This document shows, piece after piece, positions 44,452 through 55,576 of a DNA stretch of 64,000 bases. The position numbers and the translations under genes are program-made. Source of the stretch: Mytilus galloprovincialis (lineage: Eukaryota > Mollusca > Bivalvia > Mytilida > Mytilidae); the NCBI RefSeq assembly GCF_965363235.1, contig NC_134843.1, forward strand, positions 90,863,795 through 90,927,794. Reading direction: 5' to 3'. The number at the start of each line of letters is the position of its first letter. Position 1 is the stretch's first letter. The notes under the pieces were generated by a model that worked only from the letters and a program-made list of their open reading frames with translations, searched no databases and was not told where the DNA came from.

Positions 44452-46155
44452 ATGAGAACTTATAAAGATAACTTTAGAGGCACTAGTCATCTATTGCCAA
44501 GTGAAAGTTGGAGTTCAGACAGTTCAAGACCCTCGTTGCGATGCTATGATTACCCACCATGCCAAACTGGTACCAACATGTGGAATCCAGTTACAGAAAA
44601 TTTGGCGAGACCATCATTACCAAGAGAATTTTCTAGGCTTGGGTTTGATAGTGGAAGAGATAAGTACATAAGGGATGAACACTTCTCTCCTTATTCCACA
44701 TGTACATCAGATTGGGAATCAGATGGGCACAGACTTTATAATAAAGCAAATAATGGGAAACTTTCTAAACCTTTTCCTACCAGACGAGTTCAGCATGAGG
44801 CGCATGATCGATTAGTTCAAATACCAATTCAGCATTATTGTAGTCTATCAAACTCAAGAAAAAAAGAAAATAAAACTCTTCCAAACTCACGGATTCCAGA
44901 ATATAAAACGCTACCCACTACAAGGAGGAGATATGTGAAATATTGCGATAATTATGTTGATTTATCCGATGAAAGTGATGACATTTACAGTGAAAGTCTT
45001 TCTGATGATTCAGACTGTGATATAGCTCCTTTTGTAAACAGAAATATAAACAATAGTGGAACAGATGTAAAGACTAGACGAGGTCGATCAACTTCTAACC
45101 CTCGTACCCAACCATATTCCATCAATACTAGAAACAAATCTCCAAATGTGGAGACAGACTGCAGGTTAGATTCACCACCAAATACTCACCCTTCTCGTAT
45201 AATACCTGCTTCAGATGATATTCGAAGGTATTCATCAAGACCAGGACAGCCAAGGTCGTCACATCCAGGTATAATTTGTTTATCTGATGATGAAAATGAC
45301 AGAAGCAGTAAACGAAAAGATAGAATAATGTCAGCTTTACCCTCTTCAAGTCAGTACGAAAATGATCTTTCTGAAATTTATGATGTTGATATCACAAACC
45401 AGAATAGAAACTTGCCTTCATCATCAAAGCATAGATCTACTGAGAAATCTTATATCATTGGAGATGAAGATTTCCACAGTGGCAAAATTTCAGGTGAAAA
45501 AAATGCAGGCTTAAGTGAAAGAGCCATCTATATTGATGACAAAAAACAAAGTTCATTAAGGTCAAATACTGATTCTGATGGAAAAATTATGGCTACACCA
45601 AGTTATCCAGCCTACAATATGATCCGAGACGTAATCGAACCTGAACAGAGACAAGTTGATTATATTCGTGGTGATGGCAACTGTTTCTTCCGAGCTTTAA
45701 GTAAAGTGATATACAACACAGAAACTTGTCATGAAGAACTTCGCCAAACAGTTGTAGACTTAATGGAAAAGTATCCAAAAGATTTTGAACAATTCATTGA
45801 TGGGAAGTCTATACATTCACATATAATTTCAATGAGGAGAGATGGGACATGGGCAACACAAGCAGAAATATATGGTGCTGCAACATTACTGCAACGTGAC
45901 GTATATATGTTATCACCAGATCATTCAGGAAAATTTTATCGCTGGTTGCTTTTTTCACCCAGATTTAAACAAAGTGATGTTGATTGTTTTGACCAATGTT
46001 ACATAACTTTATGTCACACTAACGGGAATCATTATGATAGAATAGCTCCCCTAGTGGGCAAGTGTAACTGTGCACTGATGCCACCTCAGTTGTCAGGGGC
46101 CAAAGGTCATGTGGATTTGACAACAGAATCGGAAGAGGATTTATTAATAGTATAG
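44452..46155 (+). CDS. OTU-family cysteine protease with SUMO-interaction-like motifs
   Basis: A single coding exon of 567 codons. The frame is open 183 bases further upstream, but an acceptor (TATTTTCAG, ending 44447) lies just before the ATG at 44452, so that ATG is taken as the start. Residues 1 to about 385 look disordered: Ser-, Arg- and Asp-rich with no known domain. The OTU domain spans about 402-533 with the catalytic loop RGDGNCFFRAL (D408, C411) and the catalytic histidine in NGNHYDRI (H527), so it appears catalytically competent, cleaving ubiquitin or a ubiquitin-like chain. Four stretches match SUMO-interaction motifs (hydrophobic core plus acidic residues): YVDLSDESDD (168-177), IICLSDDEND (274-283), YIIGDEDF (334-341) and VDLTTESEED near the C-terminus (554-563). 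The lack of introns in the CDS contrasts with 19-exon NAE1 and would fit a retrocopy origin. Which OTU subfamily it belongs to is not clear. Confidence 0.88.
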   Translation: MRTYKDNFRGTSHLLPSESWSSDSSRPSLRCYDYPPCQTGTNMWNPVTENLARPSLPREFSRLGFDSGRDKYIRDEHFSPYSTCTSDWESDGHRLYNKANNGKLSKPFPTRRVQHEAHDRLVQIPIQHYCSLSNSRKKENKTLPNSRIPEYKTLPTTRRRYVKYCDNYVDLSDESDDIYSESLSDDSDCDIAPFVNRNINNSGTDVKTRRGRSTSNPRTQPYSINTRNKSPNVETDCRLDSPPNTHPSRIIPASDDIRRYSSRPGQPRSSHPGIICLSDDENDRSSKRKDRIMSALPSSSQYENDLSEIYDVDITNQNRNLPSSSKHRSTEKSYIIGDEDFHSGKISGEKNAGLSERAIYIDDKKQSSLRSNTDSDGKIMATPSYPAYNMIRDVIEPEQRQVDYIRGDGNCFFRALSKVIYNTETCHEELRQTVVDLMEKYPKDFEQFIDGKSIHSHIISMRRDGTWATQAEIYGAATLLQRDVYMLSPDHSGKFYRWLLFSPRFKQSDVDCFDQCYITLCHTNGNHYDRIAPLVGKCNCALMPPQLSGAKGHVDLTTESEEDLLIV

Positions 46156-46260
46156 ATATACATGATCTTTTACAATGAATTGTATATATTATAATGTGTT
46201 TGTGCACTGACTTGCCGTTTTAGTCTTTCAGGTTTTTAAATATACATTTGTAATTCAAGC

Positions 46261-46450
46261 ATTAAAGTGATCATGTATCTATTATATCTGTTATACAAAT
46301 TAAACATAGAAAAATATTTGTATTTTAATCTGAGGTTATGTTTTATTTGTCTTGCCAGTGACATGTGCACTGATTGTGAGATGTGAGACATACACATACA
46401 TATTGTGATGTTAATCTGGCAGCAGTTTTGTGAATTATTTGTAGAATAAA
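46261..46450 (+). terminator. Candidate polyadenylation signals of the OTU gene
   Basis: ATTAAA at 46261-46266 and AATAAA at 46445-46450 are the first such hexamers after the stop at 46155. The second lies at the edge of a dispersed repeat. Choice between them cannot be made from sequence alone. Confidence 0.35.
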
Positions 46451-46545
46451 ATTGAGAATGGAAATGGGGGAATATGTCAAAGAGACAACCTAACCAAAGA
46501 GCAGACAACTTGAACAGCCAAAGGCCACCAATGGGGCTTCAACGA
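46450..46545 (+). repeat. Mytilid dispersed repeat (GAGAATGGAAA family), forward fragment
   Basis: TTGAGAATGGAAATGGGGGA, AAAGAGACAACCTAACC and AAAGGCCACCAATGGGGCTT mirror 1223-1390. A short piece (TTGAGAATGGAAACAGGGAA) also occurs at 58881. Confidence 0.65.
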
Positions 46546-46586
46546 TTAATGATTGCATCTGACCTTAACCTCATTTCATGGTTTAT

Positions 46587-48816
46587 TGTCGAGCCTGCAA
46601 CTATTGTTGCAGAAAGCTCGACATAGGGATAGTGATCCGGCGGCGGCGGCTACGACGGCGGCGGCGGCGGTGTTAGCTCACTTCTTAAAAGCTATATATT
46701 TTAGAAGGTGGAAGACCTGGATGCTTCATATTTGTCGAGCCTTCGACTTTAGTCGAAAAAGCGAGACATAGCGATCCTACATTCCGTCGGCGTCGGCGTC
46801 GTCGGCGGCGTCAACAAATATTCACTCTGTGGTTAAAGTTTTTGAAATTTTAATAACTTTCTTAAACTAAACTGGATTTCTACCAAACTTGGACAGAAGC
46901 TTGTTTATGTTCATAAGATAGTATGCAGAAGTAAATTTTGTAAAAATAAAATTCCATTTTTTCCGTATTTTACTTATAAATGGACTTAGTTTTTCTGCCA
47001 GGAAACATAACATTCACTCTGTGGTTAAAGTTTTTGAAATTTTAATAACTTTCTTAAACTATACTGTATTTGTACCAAACTTATACAGAAGCTTGTTTAT
47101 GATCATAAGATAGTATCCAGAAGGAAATTTTGGAAAAATAAAATTCCATTTTTTCCGTATTTTACTTATAAATGGACTTAGTTTTTCTGCCAGGAAACAT
47201 AACATTCACTCTGTGGTTAAAGTTTTTGAAATTTTAATAACTTTCTTAAATTATCCTGGGTTTGTACCAAACTTAGACAATAGCTTGTTTATGATCAAAA
47301 CATAGTATCCAGAAGTAAATTTTGTTAACAAAAAAATCCATTTTTTTGTGCATTTTACTTTTATATGGACTTAGATTTTCTGCCAGGAAACAACGCATTC
47401 ACTCTGTGGTTAAAGTTTTTAAAATTCTAATAACTTTCTTATACTATTTTGGACCTGTACCAAACTTGGACAGAAGCTTGTTTAGGATCAAAAGCTAGTA
47501 TCTATAAGAAAATTTTACCTGTGTATCTGTATTTTACTTATAAATGGTTATAAATCTTCCAGTTTACATAACAGACAGTCTGCAGTTAAAGTTTTTAAAA
47601 CATACTGTATTTTTACCAAACTTGGACAGAAGCTTCTTAGAATCATAAGATAGTATCAAGAGGAATATTTTCATTGATTTTATTCCTCTTTTGTTGAGCC
47701 TGCGATTAACAGCATATTAAAGTAGGCGAGACACTGGGTTCCGTGGAACCCTTAAGAATTTTTTGTATATAGATGCCTCATGTTACTAAGTTTCCGTCAG
47801 TCACATGTCCATTGTCCTTGACCTCATTTTCATGGTTCAGTGACCACTTGAAAAAAAAGTTCAGATTTTTTGCAATGTTAAATTCTCTCTTACTGTAAGT
47901 AATAGGATAACTATATTTAGTATGTGCGTACCTTGCAAGGTCCTCATGCCCGTCAGACAGTTTTCACTTGACCTCAACCTCATTTCATGGATCAGTGAAC
48001 AAGGTTAAGTTTTGGTGGTCAAGTCCATATCTCAGATACTATAAGCAATAGGTCTAGTATATTCGGTGTATGGAAGGACTGTAAGGTGTACATGTCCAAC
48101 TGGCAGGTGTCATCTGATCTTGACCTCATTTTCATGGTTCAGTGGTTATAGTTAAGTTTTTGTGTTTTGGTCTGTTTCTCTCATACTTTATGCAATAGGT
48201 CTACTATATTTGTTGTATGGAATGATTGTAAGATGTACATGTCTAGCGGACAGATGTCATCTGACCTTGACCTCATTTTCATGGTTCAGTTGTTATAGTT
48301 AAGTTTTTGTGTTTTGGTCTGTTTTTCTCATACTTTATGCAATAGGTTTACTATATTTGTTGTATGGAATGATTGTAAGGTGTACATGTCTAGCGGGCAG
48401 ATGTCATCTGACCTTGACCTCATTTTCATGGTCCAGTGGTCAAAAGTTAAGTTTTTGAGTTTTGGTCTTTTCATCTAATACTATATGTCATAGGTCAACT
48501 ATATTTTGTGTATGGAAATATTTTATGATCTATATGTCAGTCGTGCAGGTTTTATTTGACCTTGACCTGGTTTTCAAGGTTCATTGCTCAGTGTTAAGTT
48601 TTTGTGTTTTGGTCTATTTTCTTAAACTATAAGCAATAGGTCAACTATATTTGTTGTATGGAAGCATTGTTAGCTGTACATGTCTGCCTGGCATATGGTT
48701 TAACTGACCTTGACCTCATTTTCATGATTCATGTTAAGTCTATGTGACAGTCGTAATAAAGCTTTAGATTTAGGAGTATCAACATAATATCAATGATTAG
48801 TAAAGAAGGCGAGACA
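46587..48816 (+). mobile_element. TGTCGAGC-hairpin tandem-core element (outer, interrupted)
   Basis: The 5' end is a double hairpin, TGTCGAGC ... GCTCGACA round TGCAAC/GTTGCA (46587-46623). A GGCGGC-rich run follows (46638-46672). After the inner insertion (46733 to about 47757) the body resumes at ATGCCTCATGTTACTAAG. It becomes a tandem array of about 147-bp units marked by CCTTGACCTCATTTTCATGG (48121, 48268, 48415, 48563, 48711 and earlier, more diverged ones). It ends AAAGAAGGCGAGACA at 48816. No coding. Confidence 0.82.
46733..47757 (+). mobile_element. Inner TGTCGAGC-family element nested in the outer copy
   Basis: It has its own hairpin, TGTCGAGCCTTCGACTTTAG / TCGAAAAAGCGAGACA (46733-46768), and its own GTCGGCGTCGGCGTCGTCGG run. 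Four units of about 193 bp follow, marked by TTCACTCTGTGGTTAAAG (46820, 47013, 47205, 47398), with a partial fifth. The 3' end is AAAGTAGGCGAGACA (47733) and a short tail. Units are highly alike, so it is younger than the outer element it interrupts. Confidence 0.82.
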
Positions 48817-49076
48817 TTTCTGTGTGTGCACTCTTGTTAGTCAATGTTCATGTTTTGGTGTGTTTCCCAGATACTTTAAGCAATGTACAGATCAACTATA
48901 TATGGTGTATAGAAATTCAATGATTGTAAGATGTACATTTTACATGTCTGTCTTCCAGGGTTCATCTGACCTTGTACTCTTTTCATGGTTCATTTTGTTT
49001 TCCTGGGTAGTTCTGTTCTACAGATATTAGATGTACATGTACAATGAATTAGCAGTGGTAAACTATATTTGGTGTA

Positions 49077-49339
49077 CCAGGTATTGATTGATTAGATTTT
49101 CTGTGTTTAACGCCACTTTTAAGCTCCTCTTTTATGCTATTTTGTGGTGGCCAGTTTTTATTGGTGGATGTAGCCTGGGTGCCTGGAGAAAACTTGAACC
49201 TTCAATAGGAAAACTGACAATCCTAGTCAATTAAGATTGCAGTCAAGTGCACCTGCCAAGGGGATTTGAACTCACGACCTCAGTGTTGACTGGCAAGGGA
49301 TTACAGTAGTAACTACTAAGACCATTCTGCCTCCAAGTC
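49077..49339 (-). mobile_element. tRNA-derived SINE with 14-bp target duplication
   Basis: Read on the minus strand, the head has a tRNA-like A-box region (GGTCTTAGTAGTTACTAC) and B-box region (GTCGTGAGTTCAAATCCCC). A central domain (TTTTCTCCAGGCACCCAGGC, ATAAAAACTGGCCACCAC) typical of molluscan SINEs follows, with a tail of AATCAATCAAT. CTATATTTGGTGTA is duplicated exactly at both ends (49063-49076, 49340-49353). It looks complete and fairly young, and is inserted in an older tandem-array remnant. It is a SINE, not a functional tRNA gene. Confidence 0.88.
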
Positions 49340-49764
49340 CTATATTTGGTGTATTGTAAGGTGAACATGTCAGTCTTACCTGTATGATCTGACTTTACAT
49401 TATTTTCATGGTTCAGTGGTCTTTCTTAAGTGTGTGTTGTTAGGTTTTATGGATTAATGATTGTAAGATGTACATGTCTGTCTGACAGAATTTAACATTA
49501 TTGATTAATGTCATTTATCTCAACATCAAATCAATCATTATCAGTTAAGTCACTGTTACATTTCAGTGTGTGAACTTATGTTCCATGTCATAAACAGTAT
49601 ACGAAAATAATAAGATATGACCGCAAATCAGACAAATGACTGAAGCTATCTACCATAGACCAACAAATGAGAATGTGAACAAGTACAATTTCACAGGTCA
49701 CTATTTGGTCTTTAAAAGTGATATACTACTATACTGGTGTGTGGTATATTTCAAAAAAGGACAT

Positions 49765-49966
49765 CTGGCTGCCGTTTGTTTATGTGTTACATATTTGTTT
49801 TTCGTTCATTTTTTTATATAAATAAGGCCTTTTATAGCTGACTATGCGGTACAGGCTTTGCTCATTGTTGAAGGTCGTATGGTGACCTATAGTTGTTAAT
49901 TTCTGTGTCATTTTGGTCTCTTGTGGACGGTTGTCTCATTGGCAATCATACCACATCTTCTTTTTC
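49765..49966 (-). repeat. Mytilid dispersed repeat (gatgtggtat family), partial
   Basis: It shares GTTTGTTTATGTGTTACATA, ATAAATAAGGCC, GACTATGCGGTACAGGCTTT and GGCAATCATACCACATCTTC with 14225-14606, in the same order, but lacks the left third. Confidence 0.75.
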
Positions 49967-50559
49967 ATAATAACCATAATTCATTGGAATTATGGTACCA
50001 GGCGTGTGACAGGCGATAAAAAGTTGCAGCATTAAAACTGTTGGTGATTCACTTACCTAGAACAATGGACAATGGTGTAACAGGAAAACAGTAAAATTAA
50101 CACTTACATATGTTGAAAAGGTTTTGACTCATACTATGGACACTAAATATAATAAAATAACAAATTGACAAAGCCACAACAGGCCAATCTTGCAAGTACT
50201 GAAAGCTAGTTCAAAGTCCATTTTGAACAATTAATAAACCATGATTCCCAGAATAAAATTTAAGTGTATAGTTGTATACCAATAGATTTAGTGTGAAGAC
50301 AACATTAGCAGTCTCAAAGAGTATTGACCTTATTGAAAAACAACATTTACACATGAAAACAAACTGATCAAGGAAATGTACTGTGTCAATTTGAGAACTG
50401 GTCAAATGCAGTGGTGTGTAATAATTTCAACAAGGAACACAACATGGTTCTTTGGTCAATGTTAAGTTCTTGTGGTTAGCATAGTTAAGTCTATATTTCT
50501 CAGATACTAAAAGTAATAGGTCCACTGTATTTGGTGTAATGGAAAGATAACATGGATAA

Positions 50560-52105
50560 TTGAATATGGTTTCTCCTTCTACTTAAGTAAGGAACCAAAT
50601 TAATATTGACTGTGTATGGAGCCTGAAAAACTATGTACAGTTTTGGGCAATACAGCAAGTCTTCTCAAAGTTATTAAAATTTAAAACATTCACCAATTTA
50701 CAATTAAAACTATAAGCAGGCTGTGCTGCTTACTTTCTTTTACTTTTTCAGAGCAGCTCTGAATCACTCCATCGTGTTGGCTCAAGTATCATAAGTTTCA
50801 TAAGTACACTGTTGGTAATGGCTGAGGTAAAGTAAAGTGATATACAAACACAGTAACATGTCAAGAAGAACAGTCTTCATGGCTATCTTGTGCATGGATA
50901 AATCCCAATACAAACAATTAATACTACAGTTGACCCCCTCAAACTGTTTCTTATATCTAAAGGGAGATAATTCAATCTTTGAGAGTAGGTTAATCCTAAG
51001 CTTGCTTTTATTTCAATTTGTTCATTGAAGTGAAAGTCATACAGTAACATGCATTCCCCCACGTTTGTTGATTAATAACAAGACAATATAATATGTAACA
51101 GTTTAATTTTCTTTCTGAATACATATCTCTGTTGACCAAACATCCATCTTCAAAGCTACAGTTCTAATCATACATCAAATGGGCTACACAAAAGGTGTGA
51201 ATATAAATACTGATGGTAACATAATATGTTAGTGCTTCTCTTGTTTTTAAAAGTAAATTTTAATGTGTCTTTGTAAACCTGGTTTACATATAAAAGTTAC
51301 ACCTAAGAAAGAATTTAAAACCAAATAGAGATGTTTTTTTCTCAAAAAATCTTTAAAAATAATAACTGCAGTGACAAGTTTCATGTAATTTCTGAAATTT
51401 GATTGATTGTTGGTTGATTATAATATCCAGTGGCAAATTGCCAAGGATGTATAAAGATGTATTAAAAAAAAAAACCAAAAGACTAGACAATCAATTTGCA
51501 TATTCCTTAAATTATGTGTTGAACAAACAACTAAAGTAGAACAATTTTGTTATTTATAGATCTGCCACCACCCAAAAAAACAGAAAGATATATTAAGAGA
51601 TCTTCTACATATCGACTAACTCCTGGCATAACTATAAAAGGTGTAATAATTTTATACATATAATAAATGAAATACAAATGTATAAAATACAGAGATGACA
51701 TTTCTCCCGACATTTCAAATCACTCATCATAGGGCTTTGAGCAAATTAGAAGTGCAAAGGGTGAAAACTCTTTTGATCAGATTAATTTATGTGTGCTTCA
51801 ATAAATAATATTTTGTGTATTTTTTATGAAATAAATAATAAAGGATGACTTATCATATCAATTATATAACATAAAAAAAATAATTCATAAAACAAATCAA
51901 CTGTTACTGATGAACTATTCTGTTAGTATAAGTACAGACAGCACTTGAACAAATATGATTACATTAAGTTATATTCATGTTTTTGTGAAATGCATATTCA
52001 TTGTAGGTATTATATACAAAATGCAATGAAGAATGTGTGTAAAATAAAAACTTATGTCGCTTTAATTTTGATTAGTCGAATGTAACATTAAAATGAAGGA
52101 ATATT
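50560..52105. other. Gene-free AT-rich spacer
   Basis: Many short frames, none with recognisable protein similarity or splice context. No clear repeat structure was seen. Confidence 0.4.
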
Positions 52106-52110
52106 ATTGA

Positions 52111-54219
52111 ACCAGGTGCTCCGCAGGGCGCAGCTTTATACGACCGCAGAGGTCGAACCCTGAACAGTTGGGGCAAGTATGGACAAAACATTCAAGCATG
52201 ATACAGCTCTGAATTTGGATTGTGATCAAATTTTTGACATTACATGGTTTTTTTTTACACAAAACAAATGCCAAGATTTTACAAATCAATTAAAGATTTC
52301 TTCTTCAAACTTTTTAAATCTAAAATTAAATAGTTGACACAGCATAGGTTTCTGACACAGAATGAATGTGGTCTAATGAACTTAAAAGGTTTTTTTTGCC
52401 TTTGAGCAAATCACTATGCTGTTGAATATTAATCCTCTCAAAAAAATGTTTGAAGAAATTTTCTTTTTATTTATGAAATCTGAAATGAGAAAAATTTAAC
52501 CCCCCCCCCCCTTTTTTTTCACATCCCCGTTTCCCTTTTTCAAAACTGATATCAATTCAAATTTCTAATGGAGTTTGCAACAATAACTACTCATTTAAAT
52601 ACATCATAAAATATTAAGATGTAAAAAAACTGCTTGTTATCACTGAATGGTATAGATTATTTAAATTTATCAGTTGGTAGTAAAAAGTGTATATACATTG
52701 TATATTGTATATAACAAAGATTTAAGTTGATTCTGGACAAAGAAAGATAACTCCAATTAAAAAAAAATCTTGCTATTGCACAAATAGGATATTTCTTGCT
52801 TACTATTCTGGACAAAGAAAGATAACTCTAATTAAAAAAAAAATTGCTATTTCACAATATTGTGCAATTAGATATTTCTTGCCATTGCACAATACTGTGC
52901 AATTGAAAAGACTTGCTATTGCACAATACTTAATATAATAATTTTAGATCCTGATTTGGACCAACTTGAAAACTGGGCCCATAATCAAAAATCTAAGTAC
53001 ATGTTTAGATTCAGCATATCAAAGAGGCCCAAGAATTCAATTTTTGTTAAAATCAAACTTAGTTTAATTTTGGACCCTTTGGACTTTAATGTAGAATTTG
53101 AAATTTGAAAACAGGACCAAAAATGAAGAATCTACATACACAGTTAGATTTGGCATATCAAAGAACCCCAAGGATTCAATTTTTGATGAAATCAAACAAA
53201 GTTTAATTTTGGACCCTTTGAACCTTAATGTAGACCAATTTGAAAACTGGACCAAAAAAACTTCAATAATCAAGAATCTAAGTACATTTTTAGATTCAAC
53301 ATATCAAAGAACCCAACCGATTCATTTTTTGTCAAAATCAAACTAAGTTTAATTTTGGACCCTTTGGACCTTAATGTAGACCAATTTGAAAACGGGACCA
53401 AAAGTTGAGAATCTACATATACAGTTAGATTCGGCATATCAAAGAACCCCAATTATTCAATTTTGATGAAATCAAACAAAAGTTTAATTTTGGACCCTTT
53501 GGGCCCCTTTTTCCTAAACTGTTGGGACCAAAACTCCCAAAATCAATACCAACCTTCCTTTTATGGTCATAAGCCTTGTGTTTAAATTTCATAGATTTGT
53601 ATTTACTTATACTAACATTATAGTGCGAAAACCAAGAAAAATGCTTATTTGGGTCCCTTTTTGGCCCCTAATTCCTAATCTGTTGGGTCCTAAACTCCCA
53701 AAATAAATACCAACCTTCCTTTTGTGGTCATAAACATTGTGTTTAAATTTCATAGATTTCCATTTACTTAACCTAAGGTTATTGTGCAAAAACCAAGAAA
53801 AATGCTTATTTGGGCCCTTTATGGCCCCTTATTCCTAAACTATTGAAACCAAAACTCCCAAAATCAATCCCAATCTTTCTTTTGTGGTCATAAACCTTGT
53901 GTCAAAATTTCATAGATTTCTATTAACTTAAACTAAAGTTATGGTGCAAAAACCAAGAAAATGCTTATTTGGGCCCTTTTTGGCCCCTTATTCCTAAAAT
54001 GTTGGGACCAAAACTCCCAAAATCAATACCAACCTTCCTTTTATGGTCATAAACCTTGTGTTAAAATTTCATAGATTTCTATTCACTTTTACTAAAGTTA
54101 GAGTGCGAAAACTAAAAGTATTCGGACGACGGACGACGACGACGACGACGACGACGACGCAGACGCCAACGTGATAGCAATATACGACGAAAATTTTTTC
54201 AAAATTTGCGGTCGTATAA
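52111..54219 (+). mobile_element. CGACCGCA-family tandem-core element (copy 3, largest)
   Basis: It opens ACCAGGTGCTCCGCAGGGCG and TTTATACGACCGCAGAGGTC. A variable section with two copies of CTGGACAAAGAAAGATAACT and several TTGCACAATATTGTGCAA palindromes (52735-52930) follows. Then come about four units of the TTAGATTCAGCATATCAAAG block and four units of about 175 bp with CCTAATTCCTAAACTGTTGG (53510-54110). A long ACG run (54121-54160) and the terminal GACGAAAATT ... TTTGCGGTCGTATAAAA close it. It lies between the OTU and Jhy-like genes. Confidence 0.87.
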
Positions 54220-55576
54220 AAACTATGACAAAAAAGAACAAACGTATCACATAACACTAAAGAAAACAAATCAATACTCCAACCTTAATGCTTCAAGACT
54301 TCATAAAGACAGTTTTATACAATATGAATAAACTTGGAATAAAAATAATGGCAATAAAGACATTTTTTTCAAATATACAAATATAATAATGAAAATTTGA
54401 CACTTAAATAAAATGTAATTCTAATTATAATTTGTACAATATTAAAATATATCACAGTATGCTTCAATATGGGGTATATAATGTTCAGCACTAAATGGAT
54501 GGCAAATGTTCTATTGGATGGATACGACTTATGGATCTACTCAATAATGTAATAAAAGAGGACGGATATAAAGAATAGATATGAGGTCCTATTCTGTTAG
54601 GCAACAATTGTCAGTTTTATGGGACTGTGCTAAATGTTAAAATATAATAAATGCCGCGTTGGAGGTATGAGATTGAAACACAATGGTCTCTAGACCTTAA
54701 GAATTTATCTTGGGTTATTTTAAAATTATTCTGTGACTGCTGTAAAAAAAAGTTTAAATCAGAAAATATTATCCCCTGATTTTTCAATATCTTCGTAAAT
54801 GATGTTAAATTACTGTTAGTGCTAGAACCTACTGTCTGTTCGTTAATAACTTTTTCATGTGAAAACTACCTATTAAAACTTCCAGTTTGTGATTAAAACC
54901 TTAGTTAATATATAAGTATATAGATTTCTTATTGTGGCACTTCGGAATAAATCAGTTTTCAGTCTATAACTAGGCTGATAACAAAAAACTTAAATTATAA
55001 AACTTTGAAAAAGGTTACATAAAAGATAATTTCTCCACCCAGACAATACTATAACTATAAATAGATCTCTACTGTCTATATATTGTACATATATATATAT
55101 ATATATAAATATACATTAATAAATATTTAAATATATTCTTGCAAGATTTTCTGCTCTAATGTAGAACAATTTACTGTCATTGAATATTGGAACAGATTTA
55201 TTTTTTTATCTCTTCACTTTTTTTATGTACCTTGCAAAATTTGTGAATGTTGAAAATATTTATCCCTATTCAGTTTCACTACATAAAAAAATTTTAAAAT
55301 TTAAAATTTTATAAATAACTATTTTAATTTTCTTGTACGAAAATTTCAAGAAAAAAGTTCATACCAAACAGGAATTATTTTTGTCTGTCTGCACTTAAAT
55401 CTAGTAGGTCTATTCATTGGTAAACCATACATCATGTTGTACATCAGATGGTTTGACAAATACAAAGTTATGCATAATTTTATATTGCTCTCCTTTGCTT
55501 TTTATAAAATAAAATATAGAACAAATATTTAATATAGATTTTTTTATAAACTATGAACAAGTAAAACAGTATATTA
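54220..55576 (-). other. Presumed 3' untranslated region of the Jhy-like gene and spacer
   Basis: AT-rich with no gene. On the minus strand an AATAAA lies near 55196 (read as TTTATT on plus), about 380 bases after the Jhy-like stop, and may be its poly(A) signal. A (TA)n run is at 55088-55107. Confidence 0.35.

Larger units (their letters stand above)
48840..50550 (+). repeat. Decayed older array of the same 147-bp unit family
   Basis: Scattered phrases persist: TTTGGTGTGTTTCCCAGATAC, GATTGTAAGATGTACAT, TTCATGGTTCAGTGG (49404) and TAATAGGTCCACTGTATTTG (50512). They are interrupted by a SINE (49077-49339) and a mytilid repeat (49765-49966). No gene is present. Confidence 0.6.

Noticed and set aside
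49240-49335. A tRNA gene on the minus strand
   Set aside because: The A- and B-box-like sequences are the head of a SINE with a central domain, tail and target duplication; no clean cloverleaf.
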